DNA from: Candidatus Thiodiazotropha taylori
GTDB taxonomy: Bacteria; Pseudomonadota; Gammaproteobacteria; Chromatiales; Chromatiaceae
Assembly: GCA_019100305.1 (NCBI GenBank)
Contig: JAHRHW010000014.1
Location: 1-24,103, forward strand
Direction: 5' to 3'
Length of the DNA: 24,103 bases
Shown: positions 1 through 7,328 of the stretch, in pieces
How positions within the stretch are numbered: position 1 is the stretch's first letter
How the letters are laid out: each line of letters opens with the position of its first letter
Made by a program: the position numbers and the translations under genes
Notes under the pieces: model-generated
Told to the model about the DNA's origin: nothing
Database searches by the model: none
What the model saw: only the letters and a program-made list of their open reading frames with translations

Positions 1-125
1 TGCCGGAAACCCCGTTAAGTCCACTGATGCTGATGAAACTCAAGGGACGTAAACGCAAACGGGCCGCACCGGCAAAAGAAGCGACCGTCAGAATGGATGA
101 TGAGAAGGATGACCTGGGATGGTAG
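1..125 (+). CDS. C-terminal end of a probable HipB-like antitoxin/regulator (partial)
   Basis: An open frame runs in from the left edge and stops with TAG at 123-125. About 40 residues are visible, with a lysine/arginine-rich stretch (KLKGRKRKRAAPAK) followed by an acidic tail ending in DDLGW. The hipA start codon (119) lies inside its last codons, giving a 7-base overlap, so the two genes are probably translationally coupled. HipA kinases are nearly always preceded by such an overlapping Xre-type helix-turn-helix gene (hipB), which binds the operon promoter and neutralises HipA. The helix-turn-helix itself would lie outside the window, so the identification rests on position and overlap, not on a visible domain. 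Confidence 0.6.
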   Translation, partial: PETPLSPLMLMKLKGRKRKRAAPAKEATVRMDDEKDDLGW

Positions 126-1414
126 GCAAGATCCAGATAGCTGAAGTGAAGTTGTGGGGCAAACGGGTTGGTGCGCTGGCATTTGATGAACAGAATGGGC
201 TGGGCACATTTGAATACACCAAGGAGTGGCGAGAGAGTGGGCTGCAGATATCACCACTGCATCTGCCGCTCAGTGGTCGAAAATTTCAGTTTCCCGAGTT
301 GAACCGGGCCACCTATAAAGGTTTACCGGCGGCTTTTGCCGATTCGCTACCGGATGATTTCGGTAACGCGGTGATTGACGCCTGGCTGGCGCGTCAGGGA
401 AGGGATTCTGGCTCCTTTACGCCACTTGAACGACTGCAGTACATGGGGCAGCGTGGCATGGGAGCGCTGGAGTATTATCCGCAGCCGGGTGATCGACCCA
501 GAAAAGCAGGAGAGCTCAATCTCGAGAGTTTGGCAGAGATGGCACAGAAGGTGATCGATGGTCGTACCAATCTGCAGCTGGATGCAGACACGAATGGTCT
601 GGAGACCCTGTTCCAGGTCGGGACTTCAGCCGGTGGGGCCCTGGCAAAAGCGGTTGTTGCGGTAGACAAGGCTCGACGTAGAATTCGCAGTGGTCAGGTG
701 GAGCTTGAAGATGGATACGAGCACTACCTGCTTAAGTTCGATGGGATTGTAGAGTCAAACCGAACCCAACAGACATTCGGCGATCCTCAGGGGTATGGCC
801 GAATGGAATATGCCTACTATTTGATGGCCCGGGAGGTTGGTATCGATATCTCTGAGTGTGAGTTGCTGCAGGAGGGGGGCCGTGCGCATTTTCTCACCAG
901 GCGATTTGATCGGCAGGGCGATCGAAAGCTCCACTATCAATCCCTTTGCGCAATGGATCATGCGGATTACAAGCAGCCAGGGCACTACAGTTATGAAGCG
1001 CTTTTCGGTGTATTGCGCAGTTTACGTTTCAATCGTCCGACAGCACTGGAACTCTACCGGCGGATGATTTTCAACATCGTGGCGCGCAATCAGGATGACC
1101 ACACCAAGAACTTTGGCTTTCTGATGCAGGAGGATGGCAGTTGGGCCCTGGCGCCGGCATTCGATCTCGCCTACAGCTACAGAGCGGACTCGAAATGGGT
1201 CAACAGTCATCAGTTGACACTGAATGGCAAGCGGGATGACTTCACTCTGGCCGATCTGTTACAGCCGGCAGAGCGATTCAGGCCAGAGGCGAAAAGGATC
1301 ATCCAGCAGATTACCGACACGGTGGCCGATTGGCCCAGTTATGCAGCAAGGGCTGGGGTGGCTAAGAGGCTGTCTGAGGTGATTAAAAAGAACCATCGTT
1401 TGAATCTCATCTGA
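119..1414 (+). CDS. hipA: HipA-family serine/threonine kinase (type II toxin candidate)
   Basis: The 431-residue protein has the full length of the HipA family (E. coli HipA is 440). Visible family marks are the N-terminal HipA domain ending in LPDSLPDxxG-like ADSLPDDFGN (74-83), a glycine/serine-rich loop VGTSAGGALAKA (167-178) at the place of the nucleotide-binding loop whose serine is autophosphorylated in E. coli HipA, HFLTRRFDR (257-265), the catalytic loop FNIVARNQDDHTKNF (318-332), and the metal-binding APAFDL (345-350). No core motif is missing, so the kinase is probably active. Known HipA proteins phosphorylate translation factors such as glutamyl-tRNA synthetase and cause growth arrest; the target here cannot be read from sequence. 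It overlaps the upstream hipB-like gene by 7 bases and converges on the serine hydrolase gene. A regulatory role of the orphan-like HipA kind is also possible. Confidence 0.9.
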   Translation: MVGKIQIAEVKLWGKRVGALAFDEQNGLGTFEYTKEWRESGLQISPLHLPLSGRKFQFPELNRATYKGLPAAFADSLPDDFGNAVIDAWLARQGRDSGSFTPLERLQYMGQRGMGALEYYPQPGDRPRKAGELNLESLAEMAQKVIDGRTNLQLDADTNGLETLFQVGTSAGGALAKAVVAVDKARRRIRSGQVELEDGYEHYLLKFDGIVESNRTQQTFGDPQGYGRMEYAYYLMAREVGIDISECELLQEGGRAHFLTRRFDRQGDRKLHYQSLCAMDHADYKQPGHYSYEALFGVLRSLRFNRPTALELYRRMIFNIVARNQDDHTKNFGFLMQEDGSWALAPAFDLAYSYRADSKWVNSHQLTLNGKRDDFTLADLLQPAERFRPEAKRIIQQITDTVADWPSYAARAGVAKRLSEVIKKNHRLNLI

Positions 1415-1679
1415 GAAATTGCCGCATATGGACGCAAACAACCGCAGAGCCTCGCCAAGGTTCATTAGATTGTGTGCAGATCATTAATCCGGCTACGGTG
1501 TATCCAGTTTTTAGGAATCTCTGAATGAGTCTGAGCCCAACAGTTTGTCGATCAAAATGTCGGTTTCGACTAATTCAGAGGTTGCTCAACGACGCTGGCG
1601 AGTAATTGCGGTTATAGATCAATAACCGGTTTTCAGGATTCCTGAACAATCTGCCAATACAGTGCGAGGGGGAGAAGCC
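1415..1679. other. Convergent intergenic region with imperfect repeats and a palindrome
   Basis: This gap separates the 3' ends of hipA and the minus-strand serine hydrolase gene. It holds two related blocks about 140 bases apart: AGATCATTAATCCGG (1478-1492) with a later TTTTTAGGAATCTCTGAA, and AGATCAATAACCGG (1616-1629) followed directly by the palindrome TTCAGGA-T-TCCTGAA (1632-1646). No GC-rich hairpin with a T tract is seen, so no intrinsic terminator can be called for either gene, and no convincing coding frame is present. Confidence 0.5.
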
Positions 1680-2879
1680 TTAAGCTCCGTTATGCTGGGC
1701 GATGACCCCTTTGTATACAATCGCTGAGACATTGCGGATGATTTCACTGCGTGAGCGTATCCAGCTGGTATAGTTCTGAGCACTGCGCTGTTTTTCGATG
1801 ATGCCGATCAGGATATAGGGGTAACGTTTACCGTCTGCACCTTTGACACTTAAGATTCCCATATCGCCGCAGACTCGCGCAGTACTGCCGGTTTTATTGT
1901 AGACATGGGTTCCTTTGGGGACCTCAGGTACCCCGGTATAGATGCGGTCGGAACTGGGTAGGGCCATCAGACGCTTGATCTCCCGGGCGCCGGCGATCTT
2001 TTTGTTCCAGACGGCATACAGGAATCGACTGTAGTCGTGTACCGACGCCCTGTTTTTATAGGTTCGTCCGTTTGCGGGGATATACTCAACCAGCAGCGTA
2101 TCCTGAAAGATCGCCGGATAGTGTTTCTCAAGAATTCTTTGAACACGCTCCGGTCCTCCAACCTGACGGATCACCCAGTTAGTTGAGGGATTGTTGGAGT
2201 GCTGGATCATACGTTGCATGTGACGCCGGCTTTTCGGACCATACACCAGCTTTCCCTGCTTCACTTTATGGAAAAACGCGGCGGCGATAAAAGGCTTCAC
2301 CAGACTCGCGGCCTGGAACTGGGTGTCCTCGTTGATGGTGACCAGTTTCTTGCCTGTGGTGAAGTCGAATACGGACCAACCGGTACGTTCATCTCTGGCG
2401 ATCTTACCGGTACGACGTAACTCACCAATATAGGCTTCCACGGCCGTTTCGAGATCCTGGATCTGTTTGCGTTGTGAAACCGTCTTGACAGCTTTGACCG
2501 GTCTGCTGGAAGGCTCGATTTTCTGGGGTAGGGAGGCATTGCCGGCCAGTTGCCAGTTGCGTGTCTTGATCGGGCTTACAGCATCCAGCCCTCTGGCGCG
2601 CAACAGTTTTGTATGGGATTTAACAACCCGCGTAGTGGATTCGTTATTGCCGTTACGCCGGTAGATCAGGCCATACAGGTCACCCTTGGTGACGACTTTC
2701 AAATGTCTGGCGACACTGGGGCCCAGTATATTGGCAACCTGGTCCCGGTAGTCCTTAACGCTGCTTAGATTGCGCGACCAGACGTAGGAGATATCGTAAC
2801 CCTGGGCTGCCGCGACAGGAACTGGCGTCAGGAGTGAGAGCAGAAGCGCCGCCAGAATGGTGTAATGCTTTGAAAACAT
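1680..2879 (-). CDS. Exported serine hydrolase, class A beta-lactamase fold, with SPOR-like N-terminal region
   Basis: This 399-residue protein begins with a signal peptide (about 1-25, hydrophobic core ILAALLLSLLTPVPVAAA). Residues about 28-105 have the pattern of a SPOR repeat: YDISYVW, then a helix, then LYGLIYRR, a second helix and GLDAVSPI. The C-terminal half is a penicillin-interacting serine hydrolase: SxxK as SLVK (192-195, nucleophile S192), SNN (228-230, the SDN position) and KTGS (329-332). The omega-loop glutamate that lets class A beta-lactamases deacylate is not visible; the region reads EYIPANGRTYKNRASV. It is therefore more likely a periplasmic peptidoglycan-acting or penicillin-binding enzyme of the 'beta-lactamase2' group than a resistance enzyme. 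It is transcribed alone, convergent with hipA. The family call is firm; the SPOR call is tentative and the substrate unknown. Confidence 0.8.
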   Translation of the reverse strand: MFSKHYTILAALLLSLLTPVPVAAAQGYDISYVWSRNLSSVKDYRDQVANILGPSVARHLKVVTKGDLYGLIYRRNGNNESTTRVVKSHTKLLRARGLDAVSPIKTRNWQLAGNASLPQKIEPSSRPVKAVKTVSQRKQIQDLETAVEAYIGELRRTGKIARDERTGWSVFDFTTGKKLVTINEDTQFQAASLVKPFIAAAFFHKVKQGKLVYGPKSRRHMQRMIQHSNNPSTNWVIRQVGGPERVQRILEKHYPAIFQDTLLVEYIPANGRTYKNRASVHDYSRFLYAVWNKKIAGAREIKRLMALPSSDRIYTGVPEVPKGTHVYNKTGSTARVCGDMGILSVKGADGKRYPYILIGIIEKQRSAQNYTSWIRSRSEIIRNVSAIVYKGVIAQHNGA

Positions 2880-2943
2880 GGTCTGATATTATGTATATTC
2901 AAAATCAAATCAATGAATTACTGGTTTATTTTAGAGTAAATTC

Positions 2944-3135
2944 ATGGAAATTGGCAAGTATTGGTCAGCTAATTACGAAAGATCAAAGCTGATTGTAAAG
3001 AGAGGATCTGAATTAGAGGTGATTAAATTGTCTGAATTCAATCAAAACAGGCGCTATGCCAAGTTATACCGGATGCAATTAGCTCAAGCGGATGAACAAA
3101 CCTGGAGACCAATCGATCAACCTTTAGCACAATAA
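2944..3135 (+). CDS. Doubtful small ORF, 63 residues, unknown
   Basis: An ATG-started frame of 63 codons lies in an AT-richer stretch, divergent from the serine hydrolase gene. The product is highly charged (KLIVKRGSELEVIKL, RRYAKLYR), without a signal peptide or membrane segment, and I recognise no family. Only a weak AGAG lies upstream as a ribosome binding site. It could be a small cytoplasmic protein, the remains of a larger gene, or chance. The surrounding 800 bases have no other convincing gene, which lowers the odds that this one is real. Confidence 0.25.
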   Translation: MEIGKYWSANYERSKLIVKRGSELEVIKLSEFNQNRRYAKLYRMQLAQADEQTWRPIDQPLAQ

Positions 3136-3410
3136 GATTGAGTCTGGCGTTTGGCCCCATTCATTGTGCCAAGTTGGGATCGTATTCAACAATCAATCTA
3201 TATGAGGTTTCAGCAACTGTAGTTTATTGGCAGGATGATAAATCGATTGCGCATCGTCAATGGCTGGGACTACAACAACTCGCTGTGTACGGTGGCTTAA
3301 GCATTAGGACAACTCTACGTTTTGAGCATGTTTAGCGAGTAGGGCTGGAATCATTGAATCAGTTATAGCTGTGGAAGTTTTAGCGTTATAAACAGAATTA
3401 AGAATAGTGA

Positions 3411-3602
3411 TCGAGAACGCCACAAGCTATATACGGGTATTGGAATTACTCTTCTGCTCAACCGGGTGAGGATCAGACAGGGAACACTGAGTTTGATGGT
3501 TACAATCTGATGCAATGGCATGTGTATGGTGTGGTATACCCATTGCCTACATTCACGCTTGATGCGGGCCTAAGCGGAACTGGTTCAGAGGTGGTGTGTT
3601 GA
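3411..3602 (+). pseudogene. Possible C-terminal remnant of an outer-membrane-like protein gene
   Basis: A frame without any start codon near its beginning (a TGA sits just before it at 3408-3410) runs 63 codons to TGA at 3600-3602. Its translation reads like real protein: YWNYSSAQPGEDQ, then FDGYNLMQWHVYGVVYPL and TFTLDAGLSG. Alternating aromatic and polar residues would suit the last strands of an outer-membrane beta-barrel, with a faint resemblance to the ends of small barrel proteins. There is no matching upstream part in any frame that I can join to it, so it would be a broken gene fragment. Chance coding remains possible. Confidence 0.25.
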
Positions 3603-3694
3603 GTCAGAATTAATCTTGAGGCAATGAACGACTCCCTGTTGACAACCACAGCTCGATATCGATGCGGGGATTAGATCTTGTCTATCGGGAAAGA

Positions 3695-3781
3695 TGGTGC
3701 CGAGGAGAGGACTTGAACCTCCACGGGGTTGCCCCCACTAGCACCTGAAGCTAGCGTGTCTACCAATTTCACCACCTCGGC
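3695..3781 (-). tRNA. tRNA-Leu, anticodon CAG
   Basis: Read on the minus strand, the 87-base sequence starts GCCGAGGTGGTGAAATTGG and ends in CTCGGCACCA, with CCA encoded. The acceptor stem GCCGAGG pairs with CCTCGGC. The D-arm contains GGTAGACACGC, the anticodon arm is GCTAGCTTCAGGTGCTAG with CAG in the loop, the long variable arm typical of class II (Leu/Ser) tRNAs is GTGGGGGCAACCCCGT, and the T-arm contains GGTTCAAGTCC. It closely matches the E. coli tRNA-Leu(CAG) plan and reads CUG codons, which are frequent in the genes of this window. Confidence 0.97.
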
Positions 3782-3821
3782 GTGATGTGGTTTGCCGATG
3801 CGGATCGGCTGGAGACCGCGA

Positions 3822-3850
3822 ACTCTACAAGCAGTTTAGGTGTCTGTCAA
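3822..3850 (-). promoter_or_regulatory. sigma70-type promoter of tRNA-Leu
   Basis: On the minus strand a perfect -35 TTGACA (3850-3845) is followed after exactly 17 bases by TAGAGT (3827-3822) as the -10. A GC-rich stretch (TCGCGG) follows at once, like the stringent-control discriminators of stable RNA genes. The start point would fall about 35 bases before the tRNA 5' end, leaving a short leader to be trimmed by RNase P. Confidence 0.75.
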
Positions 3851-3929
3851 TCTTTGGTTTGGAATCGTTATGTTGTAGGCTCGCCACACTGGCCTGACAA
3901 TCCCGGCTCGGAACAATTAAACCTATCAA

Positions 3930-4778
3930 ATGGACCCGCTTATGATCTACTCACGCAACATCAAAGGCTCATCCTTCATCGGCTGGTTACTCTTGCTGCT
4001 GATGATGGCTCTGCGGCCTGCCGCAGCGATGACCCTGGAGGGGGATTATGTTCAAGGTGGGATGTTGATCGGTCAGGTTGAGCCGGGCAGTCAGGTATCG
4101 GTCAACGGTAAACCGGTAAAGGTCTCCAGCACCGGTGAGTTTCTGGTCGGGTTTGATCGGGACGCCCCATTGGAGTACAAGCTGGTGGTGAGCCGGGATG
4201 GCCAGCCCAGGCAGACTCGTCAGTTCACCATCGAGGCCCGCGAGTACCAGATACAGCGTATCGATGGATTGCCGCCGAGTAAGGTCTCTCCGCCAAAACG
4301 GGATTGGGAGAGGATCAAAAAGGACGTTGCGCAGGTTAAGCAGGCGCGCAAGCTGAATGAGGACCGTACCGACTTCCTCAACGGTTTTATCTGGCCCTCA
4401 AAGGGGGTGATATCCGGTGTCTTCGGCAGCCAGCGTATCCTCAACGGAGAACCTAGGCGTCCCCACTATGGGGTCGATGTCGCTGCACCGGTCGGTACCC
4501 TGGTAGTTGCCCCCGCCGCAGGTGTGGTGACTCTGGCCCATCCGGATATGTTCTACTCCGGCGGAACCTTGATCATCGATCATGGTCTGCAACTGTCGTC
4601 CTCATTCCTGCATCTGAGTAAGATCCTGGTTCAGGAGGGGCAGGTGGTAAAGCAGGGTGATCCGATTGCCGAGATAGGCGCTACCGGTCGGGTGACCGGT
4701 CCCCATCTCGACTGGCGTATGAATCTCCGCGCCGCCCGCATCGATCCGCAACTGCTGGTTCCGCCGATGCCCGAATAG
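3930..4778 (+). CDS. Exported M23 (LytM-type) peptidase family protein
   Basis: A 282-residue protein with an N-terminal signal/anchor (IGWLLLLLMMALRPAAA, 17-33), a small beta-rich domain (about 34-105), a charged linker (120-150) and a C-terminal LytM/M23 domain (about 155-275). Metal and catalytic positions are visible: H179 and D183 in HYGVDVAAPVG, H228 in SSFLHLS, and GPHLDW at 258-262. Most M23 enzymes have HxH at the last site; here it is H259-L-D261, so the third zinc ligand would be an aspartate. It presumably cuts or regulates cutting of peptidoglycan cross-bridges in the periplasm. A second start at 3942 has a better-placed GGA upstream and may be the real one; it keeps the signal sequence. 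It precedes the tolC-family gene by 110 bases in the same direction. Confidence 0.85.
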   Translation: MDPLMIYSRNIKGSSFIGWLLLLLMMALRPAAAMTLEGDYVQGGMLIGQVEPGSQVSVNGKPVKVSSTGEFLVGFDRDAPLEYKLVVSRDGQPRQTRQFTIEAREYQIQRIDGLPPSKVSPPKRDWERIKKDVAQVKQARKLNEDRTDFLNGFIWPSKGVISGVFGSQRILNGEPRRPHYGVDVAAPVGTLVVAPAAGVVTLAHPDMFYSGGTLIIDHGLQLSSSFLHLSKILVQEGQVVKQGDPIAEIGATGRVTGPHLDWRMNLRAARIDPQLLVPPMPE

Positions 4779-4888
4779 GAGCAAGCGGCACTTGATCGGG
4801 ACCAGGCCCTGATACTTATGGCCGGTTAATATGATAAAGTGCCCGTCATTCCGAAATCGTTTAATTTCACGTAATCAATGGAAAAACA

Positions 4889-6208
4889 ATGAGACCCACG
4901 AAGCAATTGGCGATACTTTTCCTGTTTCTATGGATGCCCCTTTCTCAGGCGGATGACTTGATGTCAGTCTATCGGCTTGCGCTGGAAAATGACCCTCAGC
5001 TTCAGGCCGCGAAAGAACAGTTGAATTCGGCCCGTGAGTCGAAGAGCCTGGCCCGTTCCCAATTGCTGCCGACGATCGGTTTGGGCGCCACCTACGATGC
5101 GGTACGTAGTGATGTGAAAACCCTGCAGGGTAACTCGGTGGATGACACCAGCACCTACCGGGAGAGTGGCCTTGGATTGAATCTGACTCAACCGATCTAT
5201 CGACGGGATCGGCTGGTACAGTTGGAGCAGTCAGATAGCACCATCGCCCAGGCGGAGGCGGACTTTGCCTCTGCTGAGATCGACCTAATGGTTCGTAGCA
5301 CCACTGCCTATTTCGATATCCTCTCCGCTGAGGATGATCTGCGGGTCGCCAATGCGGAGCGTGAGGCGACCGGAAGACAGCTCGAACAGGCCCAGCAGCG
5401 TTTCGATGTGGGCTTGATCGCGATCACCGATGTGCATGAAGCCAAAGCGGCCTACGACGCCGCCCGGGCATCGGAGATTGCCGCTGAAAACAGCCTCGAC
5501 AATGCCTGGGAGGCACTCTTCGAAATCATCGGCCCCAAGGCGAAGAGCGATCTCGCCAAGCTGGGGGATGGATTGCTGCTCAATCCACCGGTCCCCAACA
5601 GCCTTACGGATTGGTCGGATACCGCTCAGCAGCAGAACTACACTATTATTGCCGCCCGTTCCAACCTGAAGGTGTTGGAACAGGAGATCGATGTGAGCAA
5701 ATCGGGACACTACCCAACCCTAGACCTGGTGGGTGGCTACTCCATCAATCGCAGCGACAGTGATACGGCAACCGAAGCGGATACCGCCAAGATCGGCCTT
5801 GCTCTCGAAGTGCCGATCTATACCGGTGGGGCGGTCAGTGCCTCGACCCGCCAGTCCCAGGCCAACTATCGTGCCGCCCAGCAGAGTCTCGATCAGACTC
5901 GAAGGGCGGTGAATCGCCAGGTTCGGGATGCTTTCCGCGGAGTACTCTCCACCATCAGTCAGGTGGAGGCACTGAAAGCGGCCACAGTTTCCGCCCAGAG
6001 TGCCCTGGAGTCGACCCAGGCCGGTTACGAAGTGGGTACCCGTACCATCGTGGATGTATTGAATGTACAACGCAATCTCTTCTCATCCCAGCGTGACTAT
6101 CTGAACTCCCGGTATGGCTATATCCTCAACGGTCTGGCCTTGAAGTCCGCTGCCGGAACAATCAGTGAGAGTGATCTGGAGATGGTCAATGGCTGGTTGG
6201 AAAAGTGA
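4889..6208 (+). CDS. tolC: TolC-family outer-membrane channel protein
   Basis: The 439-residue product has a signal peptide (MRPTKQLAILFLFLWMPLSQA) and the two homologous outer-membrane efflux protein repeats of TolC: the first starts at LMSVYRLALENDPQLQAAKEQL with QLLPTIGLGATYD, the second at NYTIIAARSNLKVLEQEI with GHYPTLDLVGGYS. RFDVGLIAITDVHEAKAAYDAA and GYEVGTRTIVDVLNVQRNLF are the typical helix-turn signatures near the tunnel entrance. It lacks the longer C-terminal tail of E. coli TolC (493 residues). TolC trimers connect inner-membrane pumps and type I exporters with the outside. A GGA stands 6 bases before the ATG. It is followed after 20 bases by aroC; no adaptor or pump gene is adjacent, which suits a general-purpose TolC. 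Confidence 0.92.
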   Translation: MRPTKQLAILFLFLWMPLSQADDLMSVYRLALENDPQLQAAKEQLNSARESKSLARSQLLPTIGLGATYDAVRSDVKTLQGNSVDDTSTYRESGLGLNLTQPIYRRDRLVQLEQSDSTIAQAEADFASAEIDLMVRSTTAYFDILSAEDDLRVANAEREATGRQLEQAQQRFDVGLIAITDVHEAKAAYDAARASEIAAENSLDNAWEALFEIIGPKAKSDLAKLGDGLLLNPPVPNSLTDWSDTAQQQNYTIIAARSNLKVLEQEIDVSKSGHYPTLDLVGGYSINRSDSDTATEADTAKIGLALEVPIYTGGAVSASTRQSQANYRAAQQSLDQTRRAVNRQVRDAFRGVLSTISQVEALKAATVSAQSALESTQAGYEVGTRTIVDVLNVQRNLFSSQRDYLNSRYGYILNGLALKSAAGTISESDLEMVNGWLEK

Positions 6209-6228
6209 TTCCAAAGGGGTAGGTTTCT

Positions 6229-7320
6229 GTGTCAGGTAACAGTATCGGCAAACTCTTTACGGTGACCTCATTTGGAGAGTCCCATGGTCCCGCCATCGGC
6301 TGTATCGTGGATGGTTGTCCTCCTGGGCTGGCGCTTAGCGAGGCGGACCTTCAGCACGACCTGGACCGTCGCAAGCCTGGCACTTCCCGTCACACCACCC
6401 AGCGTCGTGAAGCGGATGAGGTGGAGATTCTGTCCGGGGTGTTCGAAGGCAAGACCACCGGTACGCCGATCGGTCTGTTGATTCGCAATACGGATCAACG
6501 TTCCAAAGACTACTCCGACATCATGGACCGTTTCAGGCCGGGTCATGCTGACTATACCTATAACCAGAAGTACGGTTTCCGTGACTATCGGGGGGGCGGT
6601 CGTTCATCCGCACGGGAGACCGCGATGCGGGTGGCCGCCGGCGGTATCGCCAAGAAATATCTGCAACAGCGCTACGGCATCCAGGTGCGCGGTTATCTTT
6701 CTCAGATCGGGCCGATCCGGGCGGAGCAGTTCGACTGGGATCAGGTCGAGCAGAATCCATTCTTCTGCCCGGATGCTTCTAAAGTGGCCGAGATGGAAGC
6801 CTACATGGATGAGCTGCGTAAAGAGGGTAACTCCATCGGTGCACGCATCAATGTGGTCGCCAGCGGTATGCTGGCCGGTCTCGGCGAGCCGATCTTCGAC
6901 AGACTCGATGCGGATCTGGCTCACGCCCTGATGAGTATCAATGCGGTCAAAGGGGTGGAGATCGGTGACGGTTTTCTCTGCGTGGAGCAGAAGGGTACGG
7001 AACATCGTGATGAGATGACCCCGGACGGTTTTCTCACAAATCACGCCGGTGGCGTATTGGGCGGTATCTCCAGTGGTCAGGATCTGGTTGCCTCCATTGC
7101 GCTGAAACCCACTTCCAGCCTGCGACTGCCCGGCCAGACGGTGAACCGCTCGGGTGAATCGGTGGAGGTGATTACCAAAGGGCGCCATGATCCCTGTGTG
7201 GGCATTCGCGCCACACCGATTGCTGAGGCGATGATGGCGATTGTGATCATGGATCATCTGTTGCGTCATCGTGGACAGAACATGGATGTCGAGTCGGGCC
7301 TTGCAGATCTTGGTGTTTAG
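6229..7320 (+). CDS. aroC: Chorismate synthase
   Basis: Catalyses the last shikimate-pathway step, EPSP to chorismate, using reduced FMN. The 363-residue length fits the family (E. coli 361). Signatures are GESHG (16-20), FRPGHADYTY (102-111), YRGGGRSSARET (120-131) and the C-terminal GRHDPCVGIRATPIAEAM. The start is GTG at 6229, preceded by AGGGGTAGG about 7 bases upstream; the protein beginning MSGNSIGKLFTVTSFG aligns with known AroC starts. It follows tolC by 20 bases and precedes the MFS gene by 8, so the last two are very likely co-transcribed. Chorismate is the precursor for the tryptophan genes further right. Confidence 0.98.
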   Translation: MSGNSIGKLFTVTSFGESHGPAIGCIVDGCPPGLALSEADLQHDLDRRKPGTSRHTTQRREADEVEILSGVFEGKTTGTPIGLLIRNTDQRSKDYSDIMDRFRPGHADYTYNQKYGFRDYRGGGRSSARETAMRVAAGGIAKKYLQQRYGIQVRGYLSQIGPIRAEQFDWDQVEQNPFFCPDASKVAEMEAYMDELRKEGNSIGARINVVASGMLAGLGEPIFDRLDADLAHALMSINAVKGVEIGDGFLCVEQKGTEHRDEMTPDGFLTNHAGGVLGGISSGQDLVASIALKPTSSLRLPGQTVNRSGESVEVITKGRHDPCVGIRATPIAEAMMAIVIMDHLLRHRGQNMDVESGLADLGV

Positions 7321-7328
7321 ATAGAAGG

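Larger units (their letters stand above)
2880..3694. other. AT-richer, mostly non-coding region beside tRNA-Leu
   Basis: About 800 bases between the serine hydrolase start and the tRNA 3' end have no secure gene. Base composition is visibly richer in A and T than the rest of the window and frames are broken in all directions. It holds the doubtful ORF at 2944-3135, an unremarkable TTG-started 65-codon frame at 3138-3335, and a gene-like fragment at 3411-3602. This fits decayed or foreign DNA next to a tRNA gene, but no integrase, transposase or terminal repeat is visible. Confidence 0.5.

Noticed and set aside
1680..2879. Call as an antibiotic-resistance beta-lactamase.
   Set aside because: The omega-loop glutamate needed for class A hydrolysis is not visible, and the protein carries a long extra N-terminal region.
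3138..3335. 65-codon frame starting with TTG.
   Set aside because: Poor start, no ribosome binding site, no recognisable pattern; probably chance in AT-richer DNA.
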